Program-made: the position numbers and the translations under genes
Part shown: piece by piece, positions 37,141 through 46,678 of the stretch
How the letters are laid out: each line of letters begins with the position of its first letter
Numbering within the stretch: position 1 is the first letter of the stretch
Assembly (NCBI GenBank): GCA_015232315.1
Contig: JADFZZ010000016.1
Location: 1 to 64,000 of the forward strand
DNA: 64,000 bases
Direction of reading: 5' to 3'
Source: SAR324 cluster bacterium
GTDB taxonomy: Bacteria; SAR324; NAC60-12
Notes under the pieces: generated by a model
Seen by the model: only the letters and a program-made list of their open reading frames with translations
Database searches by the model: none
Told to the model about the DNA's origin: nothing

Positions 37141-38232
37141 TCAGAAAAAATTCAGTTCACAACCATAAACTTTGACATTAAACCCTCCCGATATATTAAG
37201 GTAAAAACTCCCCGTTGCATCCATTATTGTTTGAACCGGATAAGAGAAAGATCCCGTCGAATTCAAGATCACTATCTGATTTGTTAATGATGAATTAGGA
37301 CCAATATTGATTGTGTTGGAAACTGTGCCAGAAAAATTCAGAAATAACTTCTCAGCTAAAGCTTTACCACCAAACGCAACCGGCATTTCAGTAATCACTT
37401 GACTGGTTGCCGATGAGCCTGCATTGGAAATCCCGTAACCTGGGCCTGCACCATCAATATTGATTGGAATTTTCCAGTAAAGATTTCCTTGTTGATAGAA
37501 ATAAATGAAATTGCTTGCATTATCGTTTCGTACGGCACTCACTAATTTCTTGTAGATAGATCCACTTGGCAAAGTAGGAGATGTTGCGGACGTTGATAAT
37601 AAACCTGATACTGTTGTGCCATCCGATATAGTCCAAACATAATACCAAGTATTAGGGGCTTCCGATCCGCTGTCCAACCCACCAGAACCACTGACGGTGA
37701 TATCGACTATTGTTGAGACTGACGATGCAATATGCACAATATTGGCAGATCCATACAGTGTGAGGTAATCCGCATTAATAGAAATCTGAAATGTTGGATT
37801 GGTTGAATGAGGTTGTATGAATATTTTATCGTTGCGCCCAGAAGGAAAATAGCTAGCATTTAATGTCCCCGTAACACGGGCGTTTCCAGACACATCAAGT
37901 GTGTGTTCAGGCGTGGCGTTGTTGATACCGACTTTTCCAGATTTGACTTGGATGAGCGACAGTAGGTCATTCATTACAGCATAAATGTTGTTGAATTGGG
38001 AATTCATGTTGGATGCGCTGATAACCGTTCCAGATGTGAAATCAGAGCGACTGATGTTGTTTGGTGTGTTGGCATAACCCAAAACAGCTAACATGACAGA
38101 TGACACCAATACACCGATGATGGTGGATGGCCAGTGAAACCATTTTCTGGTTCGTCCTTCAAGAACGATCTGCTGTACCTGTAAGTCAAGTTTTTCCAGT
38201 TTTGTTTGCAATTCCTGTTCTGTTTTTTTCAT
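37141..38232 (-). CDS. Membrane-anchored tail-fibre-like surface protein
   Basis: 363 residues, not assigned to a known enzyme. A short N-terminal coiled coil (MKKTEQELQTKLEKLDLQ) precedes one TM helix (STIIGVLVSSVMLAVLGYA, about 36-54). Then come TSGTVISASNMNSQFNNIY and KVGINNATPEHTLDVSGNA, segments typical of phage tail-fibre and trimeric adhesin stalks, followed by a Ser/Thr/Gly-rich beta region. It should expose a fibre-like domain outside the inner membrane. It sits alone between two glycan operons. Host-range decoy, adhesin or assembly scaffold are all guesses. Confidence 0.6.
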   Translation of the reverse strand: MKKTEQELQTKLEKLDLQVQQIVLEGRTRKWFHWPSTIIGVLVSSVMLAVLGYANTPNNISRSDFTSGTVISASNMNSQFNNIYAVMNDLLSLIQVKSGKVGINNATPEHTLDVSGNARVTGTLNASYFPSGRNDKIFIQPHSTNPTFQISINADYLTLYGSANIVHIASSVSTIVDITVSGSGGLDSGSEAPNTWYYVWTISDGTTVSGLLSTSATSPTLPSGSIYKKLVSAVRNDNASNFIYFYQQGNLYWKIPINIDGAGPGYGISNAGSSATSQVITEMPVAFGGKALAEKLFLNFSGTVSNTINIGPNSSLTNQIVILNSTGSFSYPVQTIMDATGSFYLNISGGFNVKVYGCELNFF

Positions 38233-38341
38233 AACGCACCTTTTGATATGATACGGTTCAGTTATTCTGACTGTGGGTGATCAGTCACAAAAAATAATTT
38301 CAGGGGCCTCTCAAAAAGGACCGTGTTGATCAGTAAGTTGC

Positions 38342-38369
38342 AGATTTCGCCTCCTCCGAGGTGAAATCT
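38342..38369. promoter_or_regulatory. 12-bp-stem hairpin after the glycosyltransferase operon
   Basis: AGATTTCGCCTC (38342-38353) pairs with GAGGTGAAATCT (38358-38369) through one G-T wobble and a 4-base loop. It lies 42 bases after the end of the minus-strand operon and before the tail-fibre-like gene. No T-tract follows on either strand, so it may protect a 3' end rather than terminate. Confidence 0.4.
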
Positions 38370-38410
38370 ACTGATCTATTCATGAGAAAAACCAGACAAA
38401 ACGCAATGCA

Positions 38411-39652
38411 TTAAATGGAACCATCACCCCGACTCATCGCACTATTCCTGAGCAGTGCGGCATATTCTGAGGCCATTCGTTCTGCTGTGAATAATTTTTG
38501 GTATCTTTCAAATCCCTTTTGCCCTTGTTCTCGGCGTAAATCCGGATTTTTGAGCAAGCGAATCATGGCTTGGGCAAATCCATTCACATCATTGTGCTGC
38601 ACACAATATCCCCCGTCATCATTGGCGACAACTTCAGGAATTCCTCCAATATTGGTGGCAACCACTGGGACTTTGCACGACATGGCCTCCACACTCGTTA
38701 GCCCAAAAGATTCAAATGACTGGGAGGGAACAGTCAATATATCCGCATCCTTTAGCAGGGGGTGGATCTCCTTACGAAATCCCATTAAAAAAACAGACTG
38801 GTTCAGGCAATATTGAGTCACAAGGGATTTGACTCTGGAAATTTCAGCGGGAAACCCATCACCACATATCACTAAACGGGCAGATGGAACTTGCTGAATA
38901 ACTTGCTGAAAAGCTTGCAACAAAAAATCATGTCCTTTGCGGGGTTCATAGGTGCTCAACATGAGACAGATCAATTCGTTTTCAGACAGTTTCAGTTCGT
39001 GTCTTAATGACAAAGAATTTGCTGTAGAAGTGGGGGACTCAATTCCATTATAAATATAAGTTACCTTGGGATTATCCTTTATCGCAGGACGAATCTGGAT
39101 GGACTCGGCACAGACACGGGATACTGAAATTATGGCCGCAGAATAGTTTAAAACTAACCGATCAATCTCATTTTCCAGGGCTGTATTCCACCAGGAAGAG
39201 GGCGTGGCCATATTATGGAAATTATGGATTGAGTATTTTTTCCCGGAGATCCCCCACGCAATACTGGCAGCACGGCATGAATCTGAGGACGGATATCCTC
39301 CATTTATAACAATCAGGCCGTCAGCATTTTCTGTCAGGAACAGTTTTTTGAGAGAAACTATGTAATATTCAAAAAAAGAATATTTCAAAAAAGGATTCAA
39401 AGGTTTACACATCTTTTTTAACAAAGGACGCATATTCACCTTCAGAGAAAATTCTGAATACAATCGAATATTATGTCCGACAATTCGACAGGGACGTTTT
39501 ACTCTTTGCCTGATGATTGACAATCCAGGATGGCTCTGATTGGCCACCACAACAAATTCATCTTCTGGATAAGGCCAACTATTTATCAGGGTAATGATAA
39601 ACGTGTCGAGACCTCCACACCAGAAGTTTTCAGTAAACAACAAAATTTTCAT
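38411..39652 (-). CDS. GT4 family glycosyltransferase
   Basis: GT-B transferase of 413 residues. An N-terminal LFTENFWCGGLDTFI loop, ISVSRVCAESI hinge, LMLSTYEPRKGHDFLLQAF start of the donor domain and VPSQSFESFGLTSVEAMSC EX7E motif are visible. VATNIGGIPEVV is typical of the donor-binding end. Last gene of the operon containing the E1-E2-carrier genes, so it probably adds a sugar to the same glycan that those enzymes decorate. Confidence 0.84.
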   Translation of the reverse strand: MKILLFTENFWCGGLDTFIITLINSWPYPEDEFVVVANQSHPGLSIIRQRVKRPCRIVGHNIRLYSEFSLKVNMRPLLKKMCKPLNPFLKYSFFEYYIVSLKKLFLTENADGLIVINGGYPSSDSCRAASIAWGISGKKYSIHNFHNMATPSSWWNTALENEIDRLVLNYSAAIISVSRVCAESIQIRPAIKDNPKVTYIYNGIESPTSTANSLSLRHELKLSENELICLMLSTYEPRKGHDFLLQAFQQVIQQVPSARLVICGDGFPAEISRVKSLVTQYCLNQSVFLMGFRKEIHPLLKDADILTVPSQSFESFGLTSVEAMSCKVPVVATNIGGIPEVVANDDGGYCVQHNDVNGFAQAMIRLLKNPDLRREQGQKGFERYQKLFTAERMASEYAALLRNSAMSRGDGSI

Positions 39653-39664
39653 AATTAAACAGCG

Positions 39665-40387
39665 TTAGCAGGACTTTTGGCACAATAACGTGAATCCTGC
39701 GGCAAAATGATCCGGAGTTTTAGCCGCAAGATATTTTTGAAGATGGGTTAATCCTGGTATTCTTCCTGTTTTAGGAAGGTAGAGGGTAAAAAAATCAGAG
39801 TAGTTTTCAAGAATTTTGAAACCCCGTTCCTCAAGCTTATTGACCAATGAAGCCAACCTGAAGAAACGAATGTGGGGAAAATCCCAATCTGTTGCGTCAG
39901 GGAAATACTTTTGAGTATCCAGATCATTGGTAAACAGAAATTTCAACCGATAAACCCAGGGAAAGTGATTGGGAATATGAAGTAATAACAGTCCATTTAT
40001 CTTCAACACTCGATGAATTTCATTCAAAACAAACAACGGGTCCAACAAATGCTCCAGCACATCTTTACATAAAACAAAATCAATACTGTTATCATGGAGA
40101 GGTACATTCTGGGAGCAAAAATCACCTAACTGAATGACCTGATCATAACCTGATTTTATGGCTTGTTCCAAAGCATAGGTACTTGCATCAATGCCTGTGA
40201 GTGAACAGGATGTGTGTTCCTTAAAATAACTGCCAAAGACGCCATTGCCACAACCATAATCCAAAACATGGTTCAGATGGGAATCATATTTGGATATGAT
40301 TTCATCAAAGACTGGCTTCATATAATTTTCATTGATACGATCCAGATCTTTATTGGAAAAGTATTTAAATTCTGGATTGTCAGCCAT
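39665..40387 (-). CDS. SAM-dependent methyltransferase (class I)
   Basis: 240 residues. LDYGCGNGVFGSYF is the SAM-binding motif I, DFVLCKDVLEHLLDP motif II/III and LLLHIPNHFPW the following strand. The substrate is likely a sugar or lipid intermediate. Its start overlaps the end of the acyltransferase gene by 8 bases. Confidence 0.82.
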   Translation of the reverse strand: MADNPEFKYFSNKDLDRINENYMKPVFDEIISKYDSHLNHVLDYGCGNGVFGSYFKEHTSCSLTGIDASTYALEQAIKSGYDQVIQLGDFCSQNVPLHDNSIDFVLCKDVLEHLLDPLFVLNEIHRVLKINGLLLLHIPNHFPWVYRLKFLFTNDLDTQKYFPDATDWDFPHIRFFRLASLVNKLEERGFKILENYSDFFTLYLPKTGRIPGLTHLQKYLAAKTPDHFAAGFTLLCQKSC

Positions 40388-41012
40388 TAGTCACTCCTGC
40401 ATCGGACACTGTGGAAGCATTATTCAAATCCTTACGAAAACCAACCAGACGTGCGGGATTGCCTATGTAAATTCCCCCAGGACGGGTATTTCCTGAAACC
40501 ACCGCTCCTGCGCCAACAAAAACATTTTTTTCCAATACCGTACCGGGTAATATGATTGAACCCGCTGAAAGATGGCATCCATCTTTAATAATGACAGGCT
40601 GAACCACATCACGCTCCCAAATTTCACCTTCATGTGAAATGTTAATAATCTGGACATTCATGGCGATCCGAACGAAGTCACCAATCTGGATTATTCCATT
40701 ACCACAAAAATAGACATTGCGATTGATAAGGCTATATTCCCCAAGGATCAAGTTGGATGCATATTCCACAAAAAACCCCTGACGGATAAAAGTTTTTCGG
40801 ATACTTTTTATTTTTGCTCCTGCCAACCACAAGAAAAATGGGCGTATTTTGGCAAAACATAGAAAGTCAGGAAGCAGATTGGAAATCATTAACAGGAGCA
40901 CTGTACGTCCTCTGGCAAACATATCCGCCCTGCATAGCAATAGAAACTCGTACAGAAACAGAATCCCCGGTATTTTTTTGAGCCATTTTTTTAGAAATAA
41001 TAGTAACTTCAT
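40380..41012 (-). CDS. Hexapeptide-repeat (left-handed beta-helix) acyltransferase
   Basis: 210 residues. A hydrophobic N-terminal third, then hexapeptide turns such as LILGEYSLINRNVYF, IQIGDFVRIAMNVQI, CHLSAGSIILPGTVL and VFVGAGAVVSGNTRP, ending GGIYIGNPARLVG. Catalytic-type His in INISHEGE. Family members transfer acetyl or other acyl groups from CoA or ACP to sugars. It lies directly after the carrier-AcpS fusion gene (9-base gap), which makes it the obvious user of acyl-carrier made by the operon. Confidence 0.8.
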   Translation of the reverse strand: MKLLLFLKKWLKKIPGILFLYEFLLLCRADMFARGRTVLLLMISNLLPDFLCFAKIRPFFLWLAGAKIKSIRKTFIRQGFFVEYASNLILGEYSLINRNVYFCGNGIIQIGDFVRIAMNVQIINISHEGEIWERDVVQPVIIKDGCHLSAGSIILPGTVLEKNVFVGAGAVVSGNTRPGGIYIGNPARLVGFRKDLNNASTVSDAGVTNG

Positions 41013-41021
41013 CTGCCTGCT

Positions 41022-41690
41022 CTAGCTGATTTTAACGGCGATTGCTGCCGCATATTCTTCTGTATGGGTAATAGAAATCAAAAATCCCGGAAAAAAAGGT
41101 TTTCCATCCGGTGAGTTCATAATGGAGATTTGAGAAAAAGGCATCCCACGATAAGAATTATCTGCTTTGAGGATAGCTTCTTTTGAAGCGAATTTACCAG
41201 CAAAGCTCTGCACAGGATGTTTTTGGAGAATACAATAAGAAATCTCTTGAGAGGAAAAATTCAGTTGATAAAAAGATTCCGTTCTAAAATCCACTGCGTT
41301 AGGGAAATTATGAATCATCTCAAGATCCATCCCAATGGAGAGAGTCCCCATTTGGAGAGAATATTGCTCCCAGATAGTGTCCAGCGCTGCTGAGTCTGAA
41401 ACAGGTTTTATTATTTTTTGGGGAAATGCCTGCCTCACAGAGGCATGATTAGGACTGTTATTCGAACTGAAGGAATCAAGTTTTAACGCAGTCAACAGTT
41501 CCTGAACAGTTTTTATCTGATCAAATGACGGGATACTAAAACCTGCTTTAGCCAGGGACGCATACATCCGATGAATCATGATGGAACCAATTGTACGCTT
41601 GTCAATCACAGTATCCGTTGTAATAGCTCCGGCCTCCAATTTTCTGAATGGCGCAATAATTTCTTTGATCGTTTGAAAATCCGTTATCAT
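41022..41690 (-). CDS. Acyl carrier protein fused to AcpS-type phosphopantetheinyl transferase
   Basis: 222 residues in two parts. Residues 1-75 look like an acyl carrier: ITTDTVIDKRTIGSIMIHRM, then FSIPSFDQIKTVQELLTAL, with Ser36 at the phosphopantetheine position (GS instead of DSL). After a variable linker, residues 115-222 look like AcpS: SIGMDLEMI (metal Asp and Glu), FAGKFASKEAILKA (KE pair) and SITHTEEYAAAIAV (matching VTLADERHYACATV of E. coli AcpS). The protein could load its own carrier. It lies between the E2 and acyltransferase genes with 9-12 base gaps. The carrier half is divergent, so that part is less certain than the transferase. Confidence 0.75.
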   Translation of the reverse strand: MITDFQTIKEIIAPFRKLEAGAITTDTVIDKRTIGSIMIHRMYASLAKAGFSIPSFDQIKTVQELLTALKLDSFSSNNSPNHASVRQAFPQKIIKPVSDSAALDTIWEQYSLQMGTLSIGMDLEMIHNFPNAVDFRTESFYQLNFSSQEISYCILQKHPVQSFAGKFASKEAILKADNSYRGMPFSQISIMNSPDGKPFFPGFLISITHTEEYAAAIAVKIS

Positions 41691-41702
41691 ATTGTTTCAC
41701 TG

Positions 41703-43001
41703 TTATAAATTACTTCCGTTCAGGCAGACCCAGCAAATAAATTTTTCTTTTCCTTGGTGATCAAAAAGTTTGATCATGCCAGGACCATCCATAGCTGCGT
41801 CTTCTTCAAGACCTTTCATACAGCGACAACACTGAATCTGATGAAGCGGAATGGGGGGCGTCTGGTTTTGAATCAAATCGTTGTTTGGCGTATATCGATA
41901 ACTTTCCAATCTTGTTTTCAACTGACTCAGAAAATTTGAGACTTGTTTCCCTGTTGTAACGCGATGATCAAAAACCAGCGATAATACACACTGATTTAAT
42001 TTTGTATCGATCGAAGCAATGCCCAGAATGGCAGACTGATCTTTATTTATGAGTGGTGAAAAAAATGAAACACCATCAGCAGACAAGTCTGTAATGGTAA
42101 ATGTGCTACCTGTAATATCAGTCGCCTCCAATTTTTGATCTATGTACTTATTGACCTGATTAAAAATTTCTTCTTCCAGGGCAAGCAAGTTTTTTTGATC
42201 AGCATGAGGTATAGTTAAAACTTTTAATCCATCTTCCAGATCCACCGCAATACCTAAATGAATCTCTTTGTAATAGGCAATCTGATCGTCTACAAAAAAA
42301 GCATTGAGTTCACGGTATTTTAATAATAAACGGGAACTCTCATACGAAATCAAGGGTAAGAGAGATTCCTTCAGATACAGGAGCGAATTTTTGGTGAAAT
42401 CAAATATTCCTTCTGTCTCTACAGTGATGTACAGAACACTATTTAAGTTGGCTGACTGTACTGATGATAACCAGTTGATTTCAGTACGTTTACTGGCCGT
42501 GACTTTTTTCAGTTCTACTCTGGACAGATCAACATTCAGGGCTTTAGGAAGTTCTTTCTGAATTTTAACAGGTACAGTGGGGCTGAGGCCCAGGTTTTTT
42601 TCTACATCTTTTCTGGAAACAAAAGCTTGACCGTTAAATAATTCAGATCTCAATTTATGCTGTTGGACCAAATGCTGAGCTTCTTTTGAGAAAATAGTCC
42701 GGATTTCACTATGCTGTGACACATCCTGAGTTTGATTGTCTATCAATTGTGCAACATCTGATGTATCCGTAATTTTTGCTACAACTTTCCCAATTGGAAC
42801 TTCTTCACCTTCCTGACAATCATAAGTTATATAGCCATCCTGTTCAGCGACAATGGAAACCACAGCTTTCGACGATTCAAAATCTACCAGTGTATCCCCT
42901 TGTTTTATTTTTTGTCCATTAGGGAAATACAACTTAATGATTGTTGCGAACTCATCATTCACTGTTTCCTGTGGAATGATTATTTCCTGTAGAACCTTCA
43001 T
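41703..43001 (-). CDS. 2-oxoacid dehydrogenase E2-like protein with C-terminal zinc-ribbon-like tail
   Basis: About 432 residues. Lipoyl domain 1-78 with lipoyl-lysine K45 in VDFESSKAVV; a peripheral-subunit-binding-like segment (about 100-136, FVSRKDVEKNLG); acyltransferase-like domain (about 165-385) ending LVFDHRVTTGKQ. The catalytic His is present, but the usual Asp of HRxxDG is Thr. The last 40 residues hold CCRCMKG and CWVC, a CxxC pair not normal for E2. ATG 43001 overlaps the E1 stop (ATGA) behind AGGAG, so it is coupled to E1. No E3 gene is in the window. Confidence 0.8.
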   Translation of the reverse strand: MKVLQEIIIPQETVNDEFATIIKLYFPNGQKIKQGDTLVDFESSKAVVSIVAEQDGYITYDCQEGEEVPIGKVVAKITDTSDVAQLIDNQTQDVSQHSEIRTIFSKEAQHLVQQHKLRSELFNGQAFVSRKDVEKNLGLSPTVPVKIQKELPKALNVDLSRVELKKVTASKRTEINWLSSVQSANLNSVLYITVETEGIFDFTKNSLLYLKESLLPLISYESSRLLLKYRELNAFFVDDQIAYYKEIHLGIAVDLEDGLKVLTIPHADQKNLLALEEEIFNQVNKYIDQKLEATDITGSTFTITDLSADGVSFFSPLINKDQSAILGIASIDTKLNQCVLSLVFDHRVTTGKQVSNFLSQLKTRLESYRYTPNNDLIQNQTPPIPLHQIQCCRCMKGLEEDAAMDGPGMIKLFDHQGKEKFICWVCLNGSNL

Positions 43002-44950
43002 GATTTCATCTCCTGAAGTGTTTGAATAATCCATTCATGAGTTGGGAGAACCCTGTTTTCAAGTCCTTTTGCAGAAGGAATTGGCACAGGCAGGGCAGAA
43101 ATTCTTTTATATAAAATAGCCTCCGGCATTTGTTCTGCGATAGAGGCAATGATTTCACTCCCTATTCCAGCAAAGCCACTACCTTCTTCAAGAACCAACA
43201 CACATTTTGTGGCCTTTACAGATTCCAGAACAGGTGTGAGATTTAACGGATGAATTTGGGTTAGGCCCCACAATTCAGGCAGAAAATCTGTTTCAATAAA
43301 GATATGCTCCAGTTGTTCTATAACCTGCTCCAGCATACCGCCATAGGTGATCAGGGTCACAGTTGGAAGAGATTTTACAGGAGAAACACGAATACAAGGA
43401 AATGGATCACGATTTTTTTCAATTTTATAATTTTTAATATTTTTCCGAATCAGTTTTCGGCCATAATCCACCTTGTTCTCCAGCACAATGACAGGATGTT
43501 GACTTTGATAGACATTTTCATAAATATCTTTGGGATTGATCAAGGTGTTCAAGGCAATCACAGAAACGTTATCAATACCCACCAGAAATTTATCAAGAGT
43601 CTGAGAATGGGTGGGACCATAGCCTCGTCGCCCTCCCATAGGAGTTCGAATGACGACTGGGCAGGAAACCTGGTGGTTATACATGTGATAGAATTTGGAC
43701 GCATGATTGATGATCTGGTCCAGAGCCAAAGTGATAAAATCACCAAACATAATTTCCACAAAAGGCTTCATGCCTCCCAAGGCCAAACCATTTGCTATTC
43801 CAGTAATGGCAGCTTCACTGATGGGGGTTGAAAGCACCTGATCGGGATATTTCATGGATAAATCCCTCGCCACCTTGAATGCTCCTCCATAAGGAGATAA
43901 AACATCCTCGCCCATAAAAATAAGGCGAGAATCCTCCTGCATTTTATTGTAAAAAAATTCATTAATTAATTCAATCTGTCGACGATCAATATCCAGTACA
44001 GTGTCCCATTTTGAACTGGAATAACAATATGCGGGTTGATAATATTTTTCAAAGGCGAGTTCCTTTTCCTCAGTCATGCGATCAATAATGCTGCTGATAC
44101 GTTGATTCGTATCTTGAAGGATCTGCTGGTATTGTTCCATAAAATTTTGCGCATATTGATGAATTGGATCCAGTGCCTCATATTTTTTTATTTCAGCGGG
44201 GTCCCGATCATCGTCGCCCTTCGAATGAGCTTTCAGACGATAAGTATCAATCAAACAAAAAGCGGGTTTGTTCTCATGCCGCACATAATCTATCGCAGCA
44301 TGAGCTTCATGAAATATCCGGGCAACCTCCCGGGTGTTGCTATGAAATGTTTTAATCCCGAAGGCATCTGGTCTGCTGAGAATACTTCCTGCAAGATTTA
44401 TAGATTGAGGCGTAGATTGAGCATAGAAGTTATTTTCGCACACAATCAACAGTGGAATATTCCACTTTGATATAATATTCATGGTTTCGTAGAGGACCCC
44501 CTCTCCCAATGTTCCATCCCCAATGAAAACCATTCCAATATTTCCATTTTTCAGTAGCTTATGGGACAAGGCCATGCCTGCGGCGACAGGCACAATCCCC
44601 CCCTGAATGCCATTGGAATAAAAATTATTTTTGCATAAATGCTGACTACTGCCAATTCCACCACAGGTGCCTGTCGATTTGCCCATCAGCTCCGCAATCA
44701 GACCTTCAACATCATGAGTGTACGCTAAATAATGGCCATGACATCGATGATTGGAAAAAACCGTATCCCCTTTTATCAAGGAATTGCAAAAAGCAAGCGC
44801 GGAAAATTCCTGTCCAATGCAGGTATGCACCGTTCCGTTTAATTTCCCTTGAGAAAATAAATCCAGAAAAGTCTCTTCGACTCTGCGAATTAAAATGGCT
44901 TTTTCCCAAATCCCGGAATCAATTTCTTTGAGTTGCGTAATATCAGTCAT
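42998..44950 (-). CDS. Fused E1 alpha-beta 2-oxoacid dehydrogenase-like TPP enzyme
   Basis: About 650 residues joining both E1 subunits. The alpha half (1-330) has HTCIGQEFSALAF, SNHRCHGHYLAY and the TPP/Mg motif GDGTLGEGV ending in CENNFYAQ. The beta half has FMGEDVLSPYGG, catalytic Glu in PISEAAITGIANGLALGG and FGDFITLALDQIINHASK. It should decarboxylate a 2-oxoacid and pass the acyl group to the E2 lipoyl lysine. ATG 44950 is chosen; the frame is open to TTG 44992. The gene is within a glycan operon, not a central-metabolism locus. Confidence 0.88.
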   Translation of the reverse strand: MTDITQLKEIDSGIWEKAILIRRVEETFLDLFSQGKLNGTVHTCIGQEFSALAFCNSLIKGDTVFSNHRCHGHYLAYTHDVEGLIAELMGKSTGTCGGIGSSQHLCKNNFYSNGIQGGIVPVAAGMALSHKLLKNGNIGMVFIGDGTLGEGVLYETMNIISKWNIPLLIVCENNFYAQSTPQSINLAGSILSRPDAFGIKTFHSNTREVARIFHEAHAAIDYVRHENKPAFCLIDTYRLKAHSKGDDDRDPAEIKKYEALDPIHQYAQNFMEQYQQILQDTNQRISSIIDRMTEEKELAFEKYYQPAYCYSSSKWDTVLDIDRRQIELINEFFYNKMQEDSRLIFMGEDVLSPYGGAFKVARDLSMKYPDQVLSTPISEAAITGIANGLALGGMKPFVEIMFGDFITLALDQIINHASKFYHMYNHQVSCPVVIRTPMGGRRGYGPTHSQTLDKFLVGIDNVSVIALNTLINPKDIYENVYQSQHPVIVLENKVDYGRKLIRKNIKNYKIEKNRDPFPCIRVSPVKSLPTVTLITYGGMLEQVIEQLEHIFIETDFLPELWGLTQIHPLNLTPVLESVKATKCVLVLEEGSGFAGIGSEIIASIAEQMPEAILYKRISALPVPIPSAKGLENRVLPTHEWIIQTLQEMKS

Positions 44951-44995
44951 GAAACTTTCTTTATTTAATAGACAGTATTGGGTAAATCTCAATAA

Positions 44996-46678
44996 TTACA
45001 GTGAAAACCAGTCTACACCCTGAGTCAGAGAATCCAGACATGATTTAAATTGAGCATCATAAAGTTCATGTGGGTAATTTTCCAGTAAACTCACCAATTC
45101 TTCTGCCGTATTCGCTTCTGGTAATTGGAATGAATTCAATACGCCACAATTCTCAAGATAACCTCGAAAAACCAACAGGGGTATTCCACGTTGCATAACT
45201 TCCAAAATAGCAGTTGTACAAGCACAAACAATAACCAGATCATAGTTCTGTATGATTTTGCGTACATCAATTGACGCTGGTATCGTTGTGAATTTTTCTC
45301 CACAGGTCTCTTCCAGTAATTTCACAGAGTTCTGTGTTCGAGCTGTAATAATAGGAGCAGCGTTGTGATATTTAACACTGATATTCTGGATATCCAATTG
45401 TTTCAAACCTTTCCAGATTTCCAGAAAATCGCTTTCAAAACAATCCATTCGTTGGGTCAGAGAAGGAATCACACGACTGCCCATTAATACTAATACATTG
45501 ATTTTGGTCCCTCCAAGATTAAATTTTTTGAGAGGTACCAAAGGAATTTGATTACGAGGATGAGTTACTACAACAGCATTGGAAACATAACGGGAACACA
45601 TTTTTTTTGATGATTCATTCCATACAAGCATGGTATCTGGAGAAAATTCATTGTTCATTTCCGGAGAACAACCCTCCCAGATAACGCCATGAGGCAAATT
45701 TTGAATAGTCGCTCCAACCATATGCCCGGCAAAACAGAGTAGCCGACTGCTAGGCACATAATCATGCATCAAAATAATTTTTTTTGTTTCGAATACTTTT
45801 AAGAAGTGAGTGACACGATTGACCAGTTGATCCAGATGAGAAACAGGATATTTTTGATAAAAATGGTTGAGTACTGAATTAATCACGAATCTGTCATAAG
45901 GATCAAAAGAATCCCATTTGGACTCGTCCAACCATTGAGTATCCTCAGGAGAGGTATATACAAAATTTTCCCAGGGTAATGCCTGGTTTTCTTGAACCGT
46001 TTTTCTCAGGAGTCTGGACAGCAGATTTTTAATTCCCCTTTTGATTCCAATTGCGTAAATCCATTTGAAAGGAATAGCTGGTAAGGTTTCAGTGGGAAGA
46101 TTCCAGTAGGATTGAACCAAGACTTTTTGTTGTGATTTTTTTTTCAGGAAGGATAACAACCCATTGACTGACCAAGATGGGGCTAATTCATCAGGGAGAG
46201 GTAAATCATGAGGTAAATAAAAATGTGAACTCCGGGTGCATGAAAAATCATCCAGCGGTCCCTGCAATATTTCCAGTTCAATCGCATGTTGTTCACAAAC
46301 AGATCGTGCGGCAAGAAGAAGTTCTCCTTCTTTACCAGAAGATAAAACCAGTTTTTTTACCGGACGTTCATTTAGCCACAGTGTGAGTCGTTGTTTGAAT
46401 TGGTAATAATAAATAAACCGAAAATAGACATCACAAAATGCTAATGGGGCCCATTTTAAAACAGGATTGTTTTGGTGTTCCTGTTGTAAGTTTTCATCCA
46501 GTTTTTTGCACAATGAATGATTGTCAGAGTCACTGAGTTCAATATCAAATAACGATATGCAATGAATTCCTGAATTAAGGAGACCGCGTATTCTAAATGG
46601 ACTCAACACAGCAACATGTTGCATTTTTTTGATTGTGTCTAATGATGTTTCTCCACATACAATGATGGCTGTCGTCAT
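44996..46678 (-). CDS. Unassigned glycan-locus protein, possibly GT-B fold
   Basis: 560 residues, not recognised with confidence. The C-terminal half has LPHGVIWEG, INVLVLMGSRVIPSL, ISVKYHNAAP and VIVCACTTAILEVMQRGIPLLVF, a pattern of alternating strands and Gly/Pro turns like the donor domain of capsule or glycerophosphate transferases. The N-terminal half (MTTAIIVCGETSLDTI) could be the acceptor Rossmann fold. No signal or TM segment. It overlaps the start of the preceding hexapeptide gene by 4 bases and lies just before the E1 gene. Confidence 0.6.
   Translation of the reverse strand: MTTAIIVCGETSLDTIKKMQHVAVLSPFRIRGLLNSGIHCISLFDIELSDSDNHSLCKKLDENLQQEHQNNPVLKWAPLAFCDVYFRFIYYYQFKQRLTLWLNERPVKKLVLSSGKEGELLLAARSVCEQHAIELEILQGPLDDFSCTRSSHFYLPHDLPLPDELAPSWSVNGLLSFLKKKSQQKVLVQSYWNLPTETLPAIPFKWIYAIGIKRGIKNLLSRLLRKTVQENQALPWENFVYTSPEDTQWLDESKWDSFDPYDRFVINSVLNHFYQKYPVSHLDQLVNRVTHFLKVFETKKIILMHDYVPSSRLLCFAGHMVGATIQNLPHGVIWEGCSPEMNNEFSPDTMLVWNESSKKMCSRYVSNAVVVTHPRNQIPLVPLKKFNLGGTKINVLVLMGSRVIPSLTQRMDCFESDFLEIWKGLKQLDIQNISVKYHNAAPIITARTQNSVKLLEETCGEKFTTIPASIDVRKIIQNYDLVIVCACTTAILEVMQRGIPLLVFRGYLENCGVLNSFQLPEANTAEELVSLLENYPHELYDAQFKSCLDSLTQGVDWFSL

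Noticed and set aside
43304-43831. 175-codon plus-strand frame
   Set aside because: Shadow of the fused E1 gene.
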